A DNA stretch of 64,000 nt from Pseudescherichia sp031998825. GTDB taxonomy: Bacteria > Pseudomonadota > Gammaproteobacteria > Enterobacterales > Enterobacteriaceae. The notes below the pieces were generated by a model. The model did no database searches. It was not told where the DNA came from and saw only the letters and a program-made list of their open reading frames with translations. The DNA lies in NCBI RefSeq assembly GCF_031998825.1, contig NZ_DAMACX010000017.1:17005-81004 (forward strand). Direction: 5' to 3'. Of this stretch, positions 8,377-17,447 are shown in pieces (the first letter of the stretch is position 1; the number at the start of each line of letters is the position of its first letter). The position numbers and the translations under genes are program-made.

Positions 8377-9568
8377 ATCGACGGCGCTGCCACAGCCACA
8401 GGGCGGCGATCGCCAGCGCAAACAGCACACCAAAGCCGACCCCGACGCCGACTACCGGCGCACCCGCTTTTACCGCCAGTGAGTAGAACCCCAGCATAAT
8501 CAGCATCGCCGCGTTCTCGCCCAGGTTCTGCACCGCGATAGCGTTGCCTGCCCCGACGGAGCGTTTCCCGCGCTCCTGCAGAAGCGCATTGAGCGGCACG
8601 ACGAAAAATCCGCCCAGCACGCCGATGAGCACCAGCAGGCCGTAGGCAGGCAGCAATGCATGTTGTAACGAAAATAGCGTTACCACCACGCCGATGAGGA
8701 TCCCGGCAGGCATGCAGCGGGCCACGCTCTCCAGGGTCACCAGCTTCGCCGCCACGCCCGCGCCGACAACAATCCCCACCGCCACCATAGCGTTAAGATA
8801 GGTTGGCGTCGCGTTATCCGTAATGCCCAGCGCCACCGGCACCCACAGCACCAGCAGGAAGCGCAGCGTTACCCCTGCGCCCCAGAACAGGCTGGTGCCC
8901 ACCAGCGAGAAGCGGGTTTCGCCATTCAGCCACAGCGTTTTACAGGCGTGAAAGAAGCTCTGGGTCATCGGGGCAAAACGCCAGCTCTGACCAGGCCGTG
9001 CCGCAGGCAGTTTGGGGATCAGCAGGTTCGCTACCACCGCCCCGGCGTAGACCAGGGCGCAGACGCCGAGCGCCGCCAGCACATGCCAGTCTGCCAGCAC
9101 GCCGCCCGCCACCGAACCCAGCAGGATGGCGGCAATAGTCGAGGACTCCATCAGGCCGTTGGCCTTCACCAGCTTATCGCCGGTGGTCAGCTCGCCGAGG
9201 ATACCGTACTTGGCCGGAGAGTAAGCCGCCGCGCCAATGCCCACCAGCGTATAGCCAATAAAAGGATTAAGACCCACGCAGATACTCAGCGCGCCGAGTA
9301 GTTTCAGCCCGTTGGCGAACATCATCACCCGCCCCTTGGCAAAGCTGTCCGCCACCTGACCAACAAAGGGGGCGAAGAGGATGTAAGCGCCTACAAACAC
9401 CATCTGCAGGATCGGCTGGCTCCAGTCGGGATAGAACTCGGCCTTGAGCAGCGCCAGGGTGGCAAATAGCAGGGCGTTATCGCCAAACGCCGAGAGGAAC
9501 TGGGCGACGGTAACCGCCAGCATGCCCTTCGACAGCAGAGAATTGTTAGTGCTCACTGACTCATGCAT
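8375..9568 (-). CDS. lplT: Lysophospholipid transporter LplT
   Basis: Major-facilitator flippase that moves lysophosphatidylethanolamine across the inner membrane to the acyltransferase Aas. It has about 12 hydrophobic segments. With the start at MHESVSTNNSLLSKGM (ATG 9566-9568) the length is 397 residues, as in E. coli; the reading frame extends 7 codons further upstream, but those residues have no counterpart. The start overlaps the aas stop by 8 bp, so translation is probably coupled. Confidence 0.96.
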   Translation of the reverse strand: MHESVSTNNSLLSKGMLAVTVAQFLSAFGDNALLFATLALLKAEFYPDWSQPILQMVFVGAYILFAPFVGQVADSFAKGRVMMFANGLKLLGALSICVGLNPFIGYTLVGIGAAAYSPAKYGILGELTTGDKLVKANGLMESSTIAAILLGSVAGGVLADWHVLAALGVCALVYAGAVVANLLIPKLPAARPGQSWRFAPMTQSFFHACKTLWLNGETRFSLVGTSLFWGAGVTLRFLLVLWVPVALGITDNATPTYLNAMVAVGIVVGAGVAAKLVTLESVARCMPAGILIGVVVTLFSLQHALLPAYGLLVLIGVLGGFFVVPLNALLQERGKRSVGAGNAIAVQNLGENAAMLIMLGFYSLAVKAGAPVVGVGVGFGVLFALAIAALWLWQRRR

Positions 9569-11720
9569 GTTGCGCTTCCGTCTCGTCAAGTTTGCTTTTC
9601 AGGGTAACAAAATCCGGTTTGCCGCTGCCCAGCACCGGCAGCTGCTTGAGGAAACGGATATCGCGCGGCACCGCCAGCTCCGGTACGCCCTGAGCGCGCG
9701 CCTGCTGGAGCAGCATCTCGCGGGTCAGCTCGCTGTCGGTGGTAAACATCACCAGCGCCTCGCCTTTGCTGGCGTCGCTCTTGACCACCGTGGCGTGCAG
9801 TTTGTCCGGCGAGGCCAACAATGCCAACTGCTCGACCATCTCCAGCGAGATCATCTCCCCGGCGATTTTGGCGAAGCGCTTGGCCCGGCCCTGGATCTGC
9901 ACAAAGCCCTGCTCGTCGAAGCGCACGATGTCGCCGGTGTCATACCAGCCGGGCTCCATCTCACCCTCGGCGTTCTCCGCCGCCGGGCGCTCAAGCACCC
10001 CAGGGTTCTCGACGCGCAGGTAGCCGGTCATGACGTTTGGCCCCTTCAGCTGTAGCCTGCCGCCCTCTTCAATGCCCGGCACCGCCATCAGGCGCGCGTC
10101 CATCCCCGGCAGAATACGCCCCACCGTGCCCGGCTTCGCTGCCATCGGCACGTTGATGGAGACCACCGGCGCGCATTCGGTCACGCCGTAGCCCTCAAGC
10201 ACGCGCAGGCCAAATTTGTCCTGCCAGAGCTGGCGGGTGCTCTCCTGCAGCTTTTCCGCCCCGGCTACCACGTAGCGCAGGCGGTAGAAGTCGTAGGGGT
10301 TAGCGAAGCGGGCGTAGTGCCCAAGGAAGGTCGAGGTACCAAACAGCACGGTACAGTTACGGTCATAGACCAGCTCCGGCACGATACGGTAGTGCAGTGG
10401 GCTGGGGTAGAGAAAGACCTCTGCTCCGGTCAGCAGCGGGGTAAAGAGCCCCACGGTAAGGCCAAAGGAGTGGAACAGCGGCAGAGCCGACATAAAGCGA
10501 TCCCGCGCGGTAAAGTCGGCGATAGTTCGGATCTGCTCCACGTTGGCGAGAATGCTTTTATGGCTGTGCACCACTCCTTTCGGATTGCCCTCCGAGCCAG
10601 AGGTAAAGAGCACCAGCGCGTCATCTTCCGGCTGCTGCGGCACCTGCGCCAGGCGCGGCATCAGCAGGTGGCCGAAGATCCACAGCTTATCGGCTGTAGT
10701 CACCTCACCTTTCAAATCCTCCAGGTAGATCCAACGCACCTGGGTTAGCTGCTCCGGCAGATGCCAGAGCTTGCCCTTCTCCATAAACTGGCGGGAGGTA
10801 AAGATGGTTTTGATCTGCGCGGCGGTAATGGCGCTGCCCATGCCCTTCACCCCCGCCGTGTAGTTCATCATCGCCGGAACGCGTCCCCTGGCGATGGCAC
10901 CGAAGACTACCGCCGCCGCGATACCCGCGTTCGGCAGCATCAGGCCGATGGTTTCGCCCTGGGCGCTGTACTTATCCAGGATGCGCGCCACAAACAGCGT
11001 TTTGGTCAGCAGCTTGCGGTAAGTATCGGGCTTGAAATTGATATCCTCGATGCAGTTCTTGCCTGCGCCGTAGCGGTACTGCGCCGCCAGCAGGGCTTCG
11101 AACAGCGTCTCCCGCGGGCGCACGGCCATGCGCGCTTCCATCATGATCTGATGCAGCATCTCGCCCGCCAGACGGCGACGATCGCGGGCGCGGGGCGCGT
11201 CCGGCATCGGCAGCTGGGTTGGGGGCAAAATATGCAGGCTGATGCGCGGGAAGAGGCGCTGCTTCACCAGCCCCTTCAGGCGGCTAAAGAAGGTCAGCTC
11301 TGCCCCCTCAATGCGCACCGGGATCACCGTTGCCCGCGATTTAGCCGCGACAAAGGCGGCCCCGTCATAAATTTTCATCAGCGAACCGGAGACCGAGATG
11401 CGTCCCTCCGGGAAGATCACCACCGGGCGCCCGCTTTCGATCAGGCGCACCAGCTGCTTGATCGACATCGGCTTGGTGGGATCGAGGGGCACAAAGTCAA
11501 TCAGGCTCGACAGGGCGCGCATGTACCAGCTTTGGCTAATTGAGGTATAGACCGCAAATACCGGGCGCACCGGTAAAAACAGCGCCAGCAGGATGCCGTC
11601 AATAAAAGAGACGTGGTTGGGGGTGATGAGTACACGTTCGCCGCGCAGCGGCTGCGTATCGCCGGTGAGCTCGACGCGGTAGAGCAGACGGACGAGGGTG
11701 CGGAAAAAGCCCAGCATCAT
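9561..11720 (-). CDS. aas: Bifunctional acyl-ACP synthetase / 2-acyl-GPE acyltransferase
   Basis: Aas re-acylates lysophospholipids at the inner membrane, first charging ACP with fatty acid. An N-terminal PlsC-like acyltransferase domain carries NHVSFIDG (the HX4D-like motif) and FPEGR. An AMP-binding acyl-ACP synthetase domain carries LFTSGSEGNPKGVVHSHKS and YGVTECAP. The start at ATG 11720 (MMLGFFRTLVRLLYRV) gives 719 residues, as in E. coli, behind AGGAAG; ATG 11717 is the alternative. A longer frame to 11753 lacks homology. It forms an operon with lplT. Confidence 0.96.
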   Translation of the reverse strand: MMLGFFRTLVRLLYRVELTGDTQPLRGERVLITPNHVSFIDGILLALFLPVRPVFAVYTSISQSWYMRALSSLIDFVPLDPTKPMSIKQLVRLIESGRPVVIFPEGRISVSGSLMKIYDGAAFVAAKSRATVIPVRIEGAELTFFSRLKGLVKQRLFPRISLHILPPTQLPMPDAPRARDRRRLAGEMLHQIMMEARMAVRPRETLFEALLAAQYRYGAGKNCIEDINFKPDTYRKLLTKTLFVARILDKYSAQGETIGLMLPNAGIAAAVVFGAIARGRVPAMMNYTAGVKGMGSAITAAQIKTIFTSRQFMEKGKLWHLPEQLTQVRWIYLEDLKGEVTTADKLWIFGHLLMPRLAQVPQQPEDDALVLFTSGSEGNPKGVVHSHKSILANVEQIRTIADFTARDRFMSALPLFHSFGLTVGLFTPLLTGAEVFLYPSPLHYRIVPELVYDRNCTVLFGTSTFLGHYARFANPYDFYRLRYVVAGAEKLQESTRQLWQDKFGLRVLEGYGVTECAPVVSINVPMAAKPGTVGRILPGMDARLMAVPGIEEGGRLQLKGPNVMTGYLRVENPGVLERPAAENAEGEMEPGWYDTGDIVRFDEQGFVQIQGRAKRFAKIAGEMISLEMVEQLALLASPDKLHATVVKSDASKGEALVMFTTDSELTREMLLQQARAQGVPELAVPRDIRFLKQLPVLGSGKPDFVTLKSKLDETEAQHA

Positions 11721-11803
11721 TAACTTCCTGTTCAGTCGTTCGGGGTATGGCAAGAATTGTGGCAGATTACACGAGAAGTGTGGCGGGCAGCAAAATCGGG
11801 GCG

Positions 11804-11888
11804 AAAAAAAACCTGCGCATCCGCGCAGGTTGGTGCAAAAAGTGAGTACTCTATACGTACTGAAATCTCACCAATCAATACCTCTGGG
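11804..11888 (-). ncRNA. omrA: OmrA/OmrB-type small regulatory RNA
   Basis: The reverse strand begins CCCAGAGGTATTGATTGGTG, identical to the conserved 5' seed region of E. coli OmrA and OmrB. It ends in the shared terminator stem ACCTGCGC/GCGCAGGT followed by eight Ts. The length is about 85 nt. In E. coli, tandem omrB and omrA lie between aas and galR; here I see only one copy. OmrA/B are Hfq-dependent, OmpR-activated repressors of outer-membrane protein and csgD mRNAs. The symbol could equally be omrB because only the variable middle distinguishes them. Confidence 0.93.
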
Positions 11889-12108
11889 ATCTTGATTGTG
11901 GCCCCTCCCCCCGGTGGATGCCAGGGAACAATCGCAACAGCTCATCGCAAAGTGTAACTAAAGGTTTGAATTACCCTTTTTCTGTTTTATTTGCTGGGTA
12001 ACACGGGTGTAACGGTTCCACACTGTACATGCGCTTTGGCTCACGTTTGCGCACTTCAGAAGAGCAAGAGCCTTGAACCCGCCGCGCTTTTCCGCAACAC
12101 TTAATCAG

Positions 12109-12124
12109 GTGTAAACGTTTACCC
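12109..12124. promoter_or_regulatory. GalR/GalS operator upstream of galR
   Basis: GTGTAAACGTTTACCC is a near-perfect match to the gal operator GTGTAANCGNTTACAC. It ends 17 bp before the galR start codon, consistent with autoregulation by GalR or GalS. Confidence 0.85.
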
Positions 12125-12141
12125 ATTAAAGAAGGTTCAGA

Positions 12142-13149
12142 ATGGCGACCATAAAGGATGTTGCAAAGCTCGCAGGTGTCTCCGTCGCCACGGTGTCGCG
12201 CGTCATTAACAACTCTCCCAAAGCCAGCGACGCCTCACGGCAGGCGGTGCAAAGCGCCATGGCCTCACTCAACTACCATCCCAATGCCAATGCTCGCGCC
12301 CTGGCCCAGCAGTCAACGGAGACCATCGGACTGGTGGTCGGCGACGTCTCTGACCCCTTTTTTGGTGCCATGGTCAAAGCCGTGGAGCAGGTGGCCTACC
12401 ATACCGGTAACTTTTTGCTGATTGGTAACGGCTACCATAATGAACAGAAGGAGCGGCGCGCTATTGAGCAGCTGATGCGCCACCGCTGTGCGGCGCTGGT
12501 AGTCCACGCCAAAAGCATTCCCAATGAAGAGTTAGCTGCGCTGATGGATCAGATGCCCGGCATGGTGCTGATCAACCGCATTCTGCCCGGCTACGAGCAA
12601 CGCTGCGTGGCGCTGGACGATCGCTACGGCGCATGGCTGGCGACCCGGCATCTTATCCAGCAGGGGCATACCAAAATTGGCTACCTCTGCTCCAACCACG
12701 CTATTTCCGATGCGGAAGATCGCCTCCAGGGCTATTACGATGCGCTGCGGGAGAACGGCTTACCCTGTAACGACAGGCTGGTGACCTGGGGCGAGCCGGA
12801 TGAGAGCGGCGGCGAGCAGGCGATGACCGAGCTGCTCGGGCGGGGAAGACATTTTACCGCCGTAGCCTGCTATAACGACTCGATGGCCGCCGGCGCGATG
12901 GGTGTGTTAAACGACAACGGCATTGAAGTGCCGGGCGAGATCTCGCTGATAGGCTTTGATGACGTGCTGATCTCCCGCTACGTCCGTCCGCGCTTGACCA
13001 CCGTGCGCTACCCTATCGTCACGATGGCGACCCAGGCCGCAGAGCTGGCCCTGGCGCTGGCGAAAGAGCAGCCTCTGCCGGAGATCACCCATCTCTTTAG
13101 CCCGACGCTGGTGCGCCGTCACTCGGTGGGTACCCTCCAGGAGAGCTAA
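12142..13149 (+). CDS. galR: Galactose operon repressor GalR
   Basis: LacI-family repressor of galactose transport and catabolism. The 335-residue protein begins with the helix-turn-helix MATIKDVAKLAGVSVATVSR, followed by the hinge helix and a periplasmic-binding-protein-like effector domain (about 60-330), nearly identical to E. coli GalR for most of its length. The C terminus is about 8 residues shorter than in E. coli. An operator lies immediately upstream. The stop overlaps the convergent GNAT gene stop by 3 bp. Confidence 0.97.
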   Translation: MATIKDVAKLAGVSVATVSRVINNSPKASDASRQAVQSAMASLNYHPNANARALAQQSTETIGLVVGDVSDPFFGAMVKAVEQVAYHTGNFLLIGNGYHNEQKERRAIEQLMRHRCAALVVHAKSIPNEELAALMDQMPGMVLINRILPGYEQRCVALDDRYGAWLATRHLIQQGHTKIGYLCSNHAISDAEDRLQGYYDALRENGLPCNDRLVTWGEPDESGGEQAMTELLGRGRHFTAVACYNDSMAAGAMGVLNDNGIEVPGEISLIGFDDVLISRYVRPRLTTVRYPIVTMATQAAELALALAKEQPLPEITHLFSPTLVRRHSVGTLQES

Positions 13150-13601
13150 AGCGCGCAGCGGTAGAGGTGCACCGTGGTGGCCGGGTAGTCCAGGCCGTCA
13201 CCGATGTAGTGCCAGCCAAAGCGCTCGTAAAAATCGCGGCAGGCGGAGTAGAGATGCAGCTGGGTAAAGCCCTGCTCCCGAGCGTAATCCTTCACGTGCT
13301 GCTGAAGCCTGCCCGCCAGCCCCTGCCCGCGCGCGGCCTCATCGACGTAGAGCGCCGCCAGCCACGGCCAGAGATCCTGACGGCTGATGAGATCGCAGCG
13401 CCAGAGCCCAACCGTACCCAGCAGCTTCTCCCCCTCAGTAGCGATAAAGGTAAGAGGCAGCGCCTCGGGCCGCTGGCTATGGGCGATTACGCTGGCAAAA
13501 AAGTCTCGCGACAGCGTCTCGCCAAAGGCCGCCCACAGCCAGTCGGTCACCTGATCCGCAAAGTGCGGCGCGTCGTACAGAGGCAGGATCGTCACGCTCA
13601 T
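13146..13601 (-). CDS. GNAT-family N-acetyltransferase
   Basis: A 151-residue acetyl-CoA-dependent acetyltransferase. The acetyl-CoA binding segment is LYVDEAARGQGLAGRLQQHV (about residues 87-106), followed by FTQLHLYSACRDFYERFGW, the usual beta5 and tail motif. It lies between galR and lysA, 4 bp downstream of the lysA stop and convergent with galR. The substrate cannot be read from sequence. It may be co-transcribed with lysA. Confidence 0.85.
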   Translation of the reverse strand: MSVTILPLYDAPHFADQVTDWLWAAFGETLSRDFFASVIAHSQRPEALPLTFIATEGEKLLGTVGLWRCDLISRQDLWPWLAALYVDEAARGQGLAGRLQQHVKDYAREQGFTQLHLYSACRDFYERFGWHYIGDGLDYPATTVHLYRCAL

Positions 13602-13605
13602 TGTC

Positions 13606-14868
13606 TTACAGCAGCTCCAGCGCCAGCAGCTCGTCGATGGTCTGCCGACGACGGATCAGCCGCGCCGCGCCGCCGTCAAACAGCACTTCCGGCAGCAGCG
13701 GACGGCTGTTGTAGTTGGAGGACATCGATGCGCCGTAGGCCCCGGTATCGTGCAGCACCAGATAGTCTCCCGGCGCTACCGCAGGCAGAGCACGGGTTTC
13801 AACTTCTCCGCCCGCCTGCTGGGTAAAGACGTCTCCGGATTCACACAGCGGACCGGCCACTACGGTATCGATAAGCGGTTCAGCGGCCAGATCGCGACCG
13901 TCTGCCGCGAGGGCGCTAATGTGGTGATAGCTGCCGTACATTGCCGGGCGCATCAGGTCGTTAAAGCCAGCGTCAATTAGCACAAAGTGACGGCTGCCCA
14001 TCATTTTGACGCTGCGCACCTGAGCCACCAGCACGCCGGATTCGGCCACCAGGAAGCGTCCCGGCTCGATCTCGAGCTTCACCGGATGCCCCAGATGGGC
14101 GGCGATTTTTTCCCGGGCACTGTTCCACAGGCCAAAGTAGTGATCGGTGTCGATCGCCTCTTCCCCTTCGCGGTAAGGGATCGACAGTCCGCCCCCGGCA
14201 GAGATTGCCTCCAGATCCTGGCCGAACGCGATCACCTGGCTGACCATCGCGCCACAGACCTGCTCAAGGTGGCCGTAGTCCACGCCCGAGCCGATGTGCA
14301 TATGAATGCCCACCAGCTTAAGCTGGTAGCGCTGCATAACCTCCAGCGCGGCGGGCAGATCGCTGTACCAGATCCCGTGCTTGCTGTTCTCGCCGCCGGT
14401 ATTGGTTTTCTGGCTATGGCCGTGGCCGAAGCCAGGGTTAACCCGCAGCCAGACGCGGTGGCCCGGAGAGACCGCCCCCAGCTGGGCCAGCATATCCACC
14501 GAGCCGGCGTTAACCGGGATCTGTAGCTCATGCACGCGGGCCATCGTCGGCGGATCGATCAGATCGGCGGTGAAGACGATCTCATCCGCATCGCTCTGCG
14601 GCTGGTAGCCCGCCGCCAGCGCGCGTTCGATCTCGCCCAGCGATACTGAATCCACCTTGACGCCCTGCTCGCGCATCAGACGCAGAATATGAATATTGGA
14701 GCACGCCTTCTGGGCGAAACGCACCACGTCAAACTTCGCCAGTTGCGCAATCCGGCTGCGGATAATCTCGGCGTCGTAGGCCCAGACCGGGCAGCCAAAT
14801 TCAGTCACCAGGCTGTGCAGGTTGGCGGCAGTGAGTGCGGTATCGGTATTGTTTAACGGGCGTGGCAT
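13606..14868 (-). CDS. lysA: Diaminopimelate decarboxylase
   Basis: PLP-dependent decarboxylase making L-lysine from meso-diaminopimelate, the last lysine step. The 420-residue protein has an alanine-racemase-like barrel with the PLP lysine in VVRFAQKACSN, the GGGLSIPY phosphate loop and the C-terminal GPLCESGDVF motif. The start is MPRPLNNTDTALTAANLHSL (ATG 14868), behind GGAG, which gives the E. coli length; the frame extends four codons further. It is transcribed divergently from its activator lysR. Confidence 0.97.
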   Translation of the reverse strand: MPRPLNNTDTALTAANLHSLVTEFGCPVWAYDAEIIRSRIAQLAKFDVVRFAQKACSNIHILRLMREQGVKVDSVSLGEIERALAAGYQPQSDADEIVFTADLIDPPTMARVHELQIPVNAGSVDMLAQLGAVSPGHRVWLRVNPGFGHGHSQKTNTGGENSKHGIWYSDLPAALEVMQRYQLKLVGIHMHIGSGVDYGHLEQVCGAMVSQVIAFGQDLEAISAGGGLSIPYREGEEAIDTDHYFGLWNSAREKIAAHLGHPVKLEIEPGRFLVAESGVLVAQVRSVKMMGSRHFVLIDAGFNDLMRPAMYGSYHHISALAADGRDLAAEPLIDTVVAGPLCESGDVFTQQAGGEVETRALPAVAPGDYLVLHDTGAYGASMSSNYNSRPLLPEVLFDGGAARLIRRRQTIDELLALELL

Positions 14869-14981
14869 GGCGAACTCCATAATGATTTTTCACTATTACG
14901 CCACAGGCCGAACGGAATAAAAAATATCGTTATGTTACGATTCTATGCATATCTGATATACCTTGCGCCGCAGGAAAACCC

Positions 14982-15908
14982 ATGCCCGCCGTTAACCTTC
15001 GCCATATCGAAATTTTTCACGCCGTGATGACCGCCGGAAACCTGACCGAGGCCGCTCGCCTGCTGCACACCTCGCAGCCCACCGTCAGCCGGGAGCTGGC
15101 GCGCTTTGAAAAGGTGATTGGCCTGACGCTGTTTGAACGTTCGCGGGGCCGTCTGCACCCAACGGTGCAGGGCCTGCGCCTGTTTGAGGAGGTGCAGCGC
15201 TCGTGGTACGGTCTGGATCGCATCGTCAGCGCTGCCGAGAGCCTGCGGGAGTTCCGTCAGGGGGAGCTGTCTATCGTCTGCCTGCCGGTCTTCTCCCAGT
15301 CGTTTCTGCCCCTGCTGCTGCAGCCTTTTCTTGCCCGCTACCCGGAGGTGAGTCTCAACGTGGTGCCACAGGAGTCGCCATTGTTGGAGGAGTGGCTCTC
15401 TGCGCAGCGACATGACCTTGGGCTGACCGAAACCCTCAGCACGCCCGCCGGGACCGAGCGCACGCCGCTGCTGACCCTGAACGAGGTATGCGTTCTGCCC
15501 GCCGGGCATCCGCTGGCGCAGCATGAGGTGCTCACGCCGCAGGATTTTCAGGGCGAGAACTACATTAGCCTGTCGCGCTCGGACAGCTATCGCCAGCTGC
15601 TGGATGCGCTGTTCACTGAGCATCAGGTAAAACGCCGCATGGTGGTAGAGACCCATAGCGCCGCCAGCGTCTGCGCGATGGTGCGCGCCGGGGTCGGCGT
15701 GTCGGTGGTCAATCCCCTTACCGCCCTCGATTACGCCAGCAGCGGCGTGGTGGTGAGGCCCTTCAGCATCGACGTACCCTTTACCGTTAGCCTGATCCGC
15801 CCCCTGCACCGCCCCGCCTCCGCGCTGGTGGATGCCTTCTCCGCTCACTTACAGCAGGCGGTGCCGCGAATTATCGCGCCGTTAGAGGCGGTGCTGGCGG
15901 AGCGTTAA
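14982..15908 (+). CDS. lysR: Transcriptional activator LysR
   Basis: Founding LysR-family regulator, which activates lysA in response to the diaminopimelate/lysine balance. The 308-residue protein has the N-terminal winged HTH (LRHIEIFHAVMTAGNLTEAA) and a C-terminal effector domain very close to E. coli LysR, diverging only in the last ~15 residues. The 113-bp gap to lysA is the expected site of the shared control region. Its stop overlaps the racemase gene stop by 4 bp on the other strand. Confidence 0.97.
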   Translation: MPAVNLRHIEIFHAVMTAGNLTEAARLLHTSQPTVSRELARFEKVIGLTLFERSRGRLHPTVQGLRLFEEVQRSWYGLDRIVSAAESLREFRQGELSIVCLPVFSQSFLPLLLQPFLARYPEVSLNVVPQESPLLEEWLSAQRHDLGLTETLSTPAGTERTPLLTLNEVCVLPAGHPLAQHEVLTPQDFQGENYISLSRSDSYRQLLDALFTEHQVKRRMVVETHSAASVCAMVRAGVGVSVVNPLTALDYASSGVVVRPFSIDVPFTVSLIRPLHRPASALVDAFSAHLQQAVPRIIAPLEAVLAER

Positions 15909-16597
15909 TCCAGCATAAAGTCGACGACGTCGGCGGCGTGCAGCGCGGCGGTATCAAATACCGGGATTGGGCTTTGATCCTGGGAGACCAGCAGGCCAAT
16001 CTCGGTGCAGCCAAAGATCACGCCTTGCGCCCCCTGGTTCGCCATCCGGGTAATCAGATCGATAAAGTATGCCCGCGACGGCTCGCTGAAGGTGCCCCGG
16101 CATAGTTCATCAAAGATGATCTGGTTAACCCTGGCGCGATCCTCCCCGTCCGGGACACAGGTCTCAATGCCGTGGGCATCACGCATTCGCCCGCGGTAGA
16201 AATCCTGCTCCATGGTGTAGCGGGTGCCCAGCAGCGCGACCAGCTGCAGGTTCTGTTTCTGGATCGCCCGGGCGGTAGCGTCGGCGATGTGCAAAAACGG
16301 CACGTTGCAGCGATCTTCGATCTGGTCGGCAACCTTATGCATGGTATTGGTGCAGAGTACGATCCCTTCCGCTCCGGCGCTTTCAAGGCCTGCGGCGGCG
16401 CTGGCGAGAATATCCCCGGCCTTATCCCAGTCACCGCTCGACTGGCAGGCCTCAATCTCATGAAAATCGACGCTGTGCAGCAGCAGGCTGGCGGAGTGCA
16501 GGCCGCCCAGCCGGGCTTTTATTCCCTCATTGATCAGACGGTAGTAGGGAATGGTCGATTCCCAGCTCATCCCGCCCAGCAGTCCTATGGTTTTCAT
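15905..16597 (-). CDS. racX: Broad-specificity amino acid racemase YgeA (RacX)
   Basis: Cofactor-independent Asp/Glu-racemase-family enzyme; E. coli YgeA/RacX has low broad racemase activity with several amino acids. The start at ATG 16597 (MKTIGLLGGMSWESTIPYYR) gives 230 residues as in E. coli; the frame continues 19 codons upstream without homology. The catalytic cysteines are in LCTNTMHKVAD and FGCTEIGLLV. The position next to lysR and before araE matches E. coli apart from the inserted kdgF-tog genes. Confidence 0.93.
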   Translation of the reverse strand: MKTIGLLGGMSWESTIPYYRLINEGIKARLGGLHSASLLLHSVDFHEIEACQSSGDWDKAGDILASAAAGLESAGAEGIVLCTNTMHKVADQIEDRCNVPFLHIADATARAIQKQNLQLVALLGTRYTMEQDFYRGRMRDAHGIETCVPDGEDRARVNQIIFDELCRGTFSEPSRAYFIDLITRMANQGAQGVIFGCTEIGLLVSQDQSPIPVFDTAALHAADVVDFMLD

Positions 16598-16699
16598 CTT
16601 GCCTCTCTCCCCTGTTATCCGCCCGTGAAAACAAACTTGTGATCGGCTTTCCACTTATTAGGCGTCGCGTTTCTTTTTAACGCTGGCTGATATAAATTT

Positions 16700-16719
16700 A
16701 ATGAAACATTGTTTTACTC
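16700..16719. promoter_or_regulatory. KdgR-type operator upstream of kdgF
   Basis: AATGAAACATTGTTTTACTC matches the KdgR palindrome (core GAAACANTGTTT). It ends 27 bp before the kdgF ATG, a position suited to repression. Confidence 0.8.
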
Positions 16720-16746
16720 TTAACCCATTTATTACAGGACGCTCTC

Positions 16747-17076
16747 ATGTTTACTTTCCACCAGCAGACCCAGCTCGACGATCTGGGTAACGGCGTTACC
16801 CGGCGCATTCTGGCCCACGCGGGCAAAATGATGGCGGTAGAGGTAAATTTTAGCGAAGGCGCGGTTGGCCCACTGCATAACCACCCTCATGAACAGCTTA
16901 CCTATGTTTTGTCCGGTGAGTTTGAATTTACCATCGGCGATGAGAAACATATCGTTCGCGCCGGGGATACCCTCTATAAAGAGCCGAACATCGTGCACGG
17001 CTGCGTCTGCTTAAAGGCAGGCACCCTGCTCGACACCTTTACGCCGGTACGTGAGGATTTCCTCGCAGCATATTAA
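16747..17076 (+). CDS. kdgF: Unsaturated uronate ring-opening protein KdgF
   Basis: Small cupin of 109 residues. KdgF converts 4,5-unsaturated galacturonate released from pectin (and unsaturated uronates from alginate) to the open-chain ketouronate that KduI uses. The cupin metal motif is visible as GPLHNHPHEQLTYVLSGEFEF (about residues 38-58) with a second histidine in IVHGCV. AGGA precedes the start and a KdgR operator lies just upstream. It sits at the start of the oligogalacturonide locus, with its own terminator downstream. Confidence 0.92.
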   Translation: MFTFHQQTQLDDLGNGVTRRILAHAGKMMAVEVNFSEGAVGPLHNHPHEQLTYVLSGEFEFTIGDEKHIVRAGDTLYKEPNIVHGCVCLKAGTLLDTFTPVREDFLAAY

Positions 17077-17081
17077 GTCAT

Positions 17082-17166
17082 TGTAGGCCCGGTAAGCGTA
17101 GCGCCACCGGGCGTTACCATGCTAACGCTGCCACGCCTGGCGGCACTGCGTTTGCCCGGCCTACGG
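17082..17166. repeat. REP/BIME element
   Basis: A REP-like palindrome GTAGGCCCGGTAAGCGTAGC (from 17083) through CACCGGGC is followed by an inverted copy ending TTTGCCCGGCCTAC, forming a bacterial interspersed mosaic element between kdgF and the togM promoter. Other REP copies occur after togB, after kduD, before the 30956 fusion gene and before lysS. Confidence 0.8.
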
Positions 17167-17212
17167 CGAGCGCGGTGCGGTTTGCAGACGATCACAGTAT
17201 CAATAAATTAAA

Positions 17213-17236
17213 GCCCTCCATCGCGAGGGCATTTTT
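17213..17236 (+). terminator. Terminator downstream of kdgF
   Basis: GCCCTC (17213-17218) pairs with GAGGGC (17225-17230), followed by ATTTTT. It separates kdgF from the togMNAB promoter region. Confidence 0.8.
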
Positions 17237-17324
17237 ATTTATAGCAAATCATTAGCGGGTTAATCATTCACTTATCCAGGCACTTACCGCTCGTGTTCAC
17301 CTGAAATGTCACCTGGCTCACCTT

Positions 17325-17344
17325 ATTGAAACATCGTTTCGACT
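17325..17344. promoter_or_regulatory. KdgR-type operator, distal site upstream of togM
   Basis: ATTGAAACATCGTTTCGACT matches the KdgR palindrome core GAAACATCGTTTC. It lies about 104 bp before the togM start. Confidence 0.75.
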
Positions 17345-17399
17345 TTGATCACATTTCCATAATTAATCGAATGACGCAGAAATAAATCGCAATAAGATA

Positions 17400-17419
17400 A
17401 ATTAAAACACCGTTTTAAA
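17400..17419. promoter_or_regulatory. KdgR-type operator, proximal site upstream of togM
   Basis: AATTAAAACACCGTTTTAAA is a second KdgR-like palindrome, about 29 bp before the togM ATG. Together with 17325-17344 it suggests two-site repression of the tog operon. Confidence 0.7.
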
Positions 17420-17447
17420 AAGCAATCATACACCCAGGCAGGTATAT

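Noticed and set aside
14943..15848. 301-codon frame antisense to lysR
   Set aside because: High GC produces long antisense frames; lysR on the other strand is unambiguous and this product is low-complexity Gln/Gly/His-rich.
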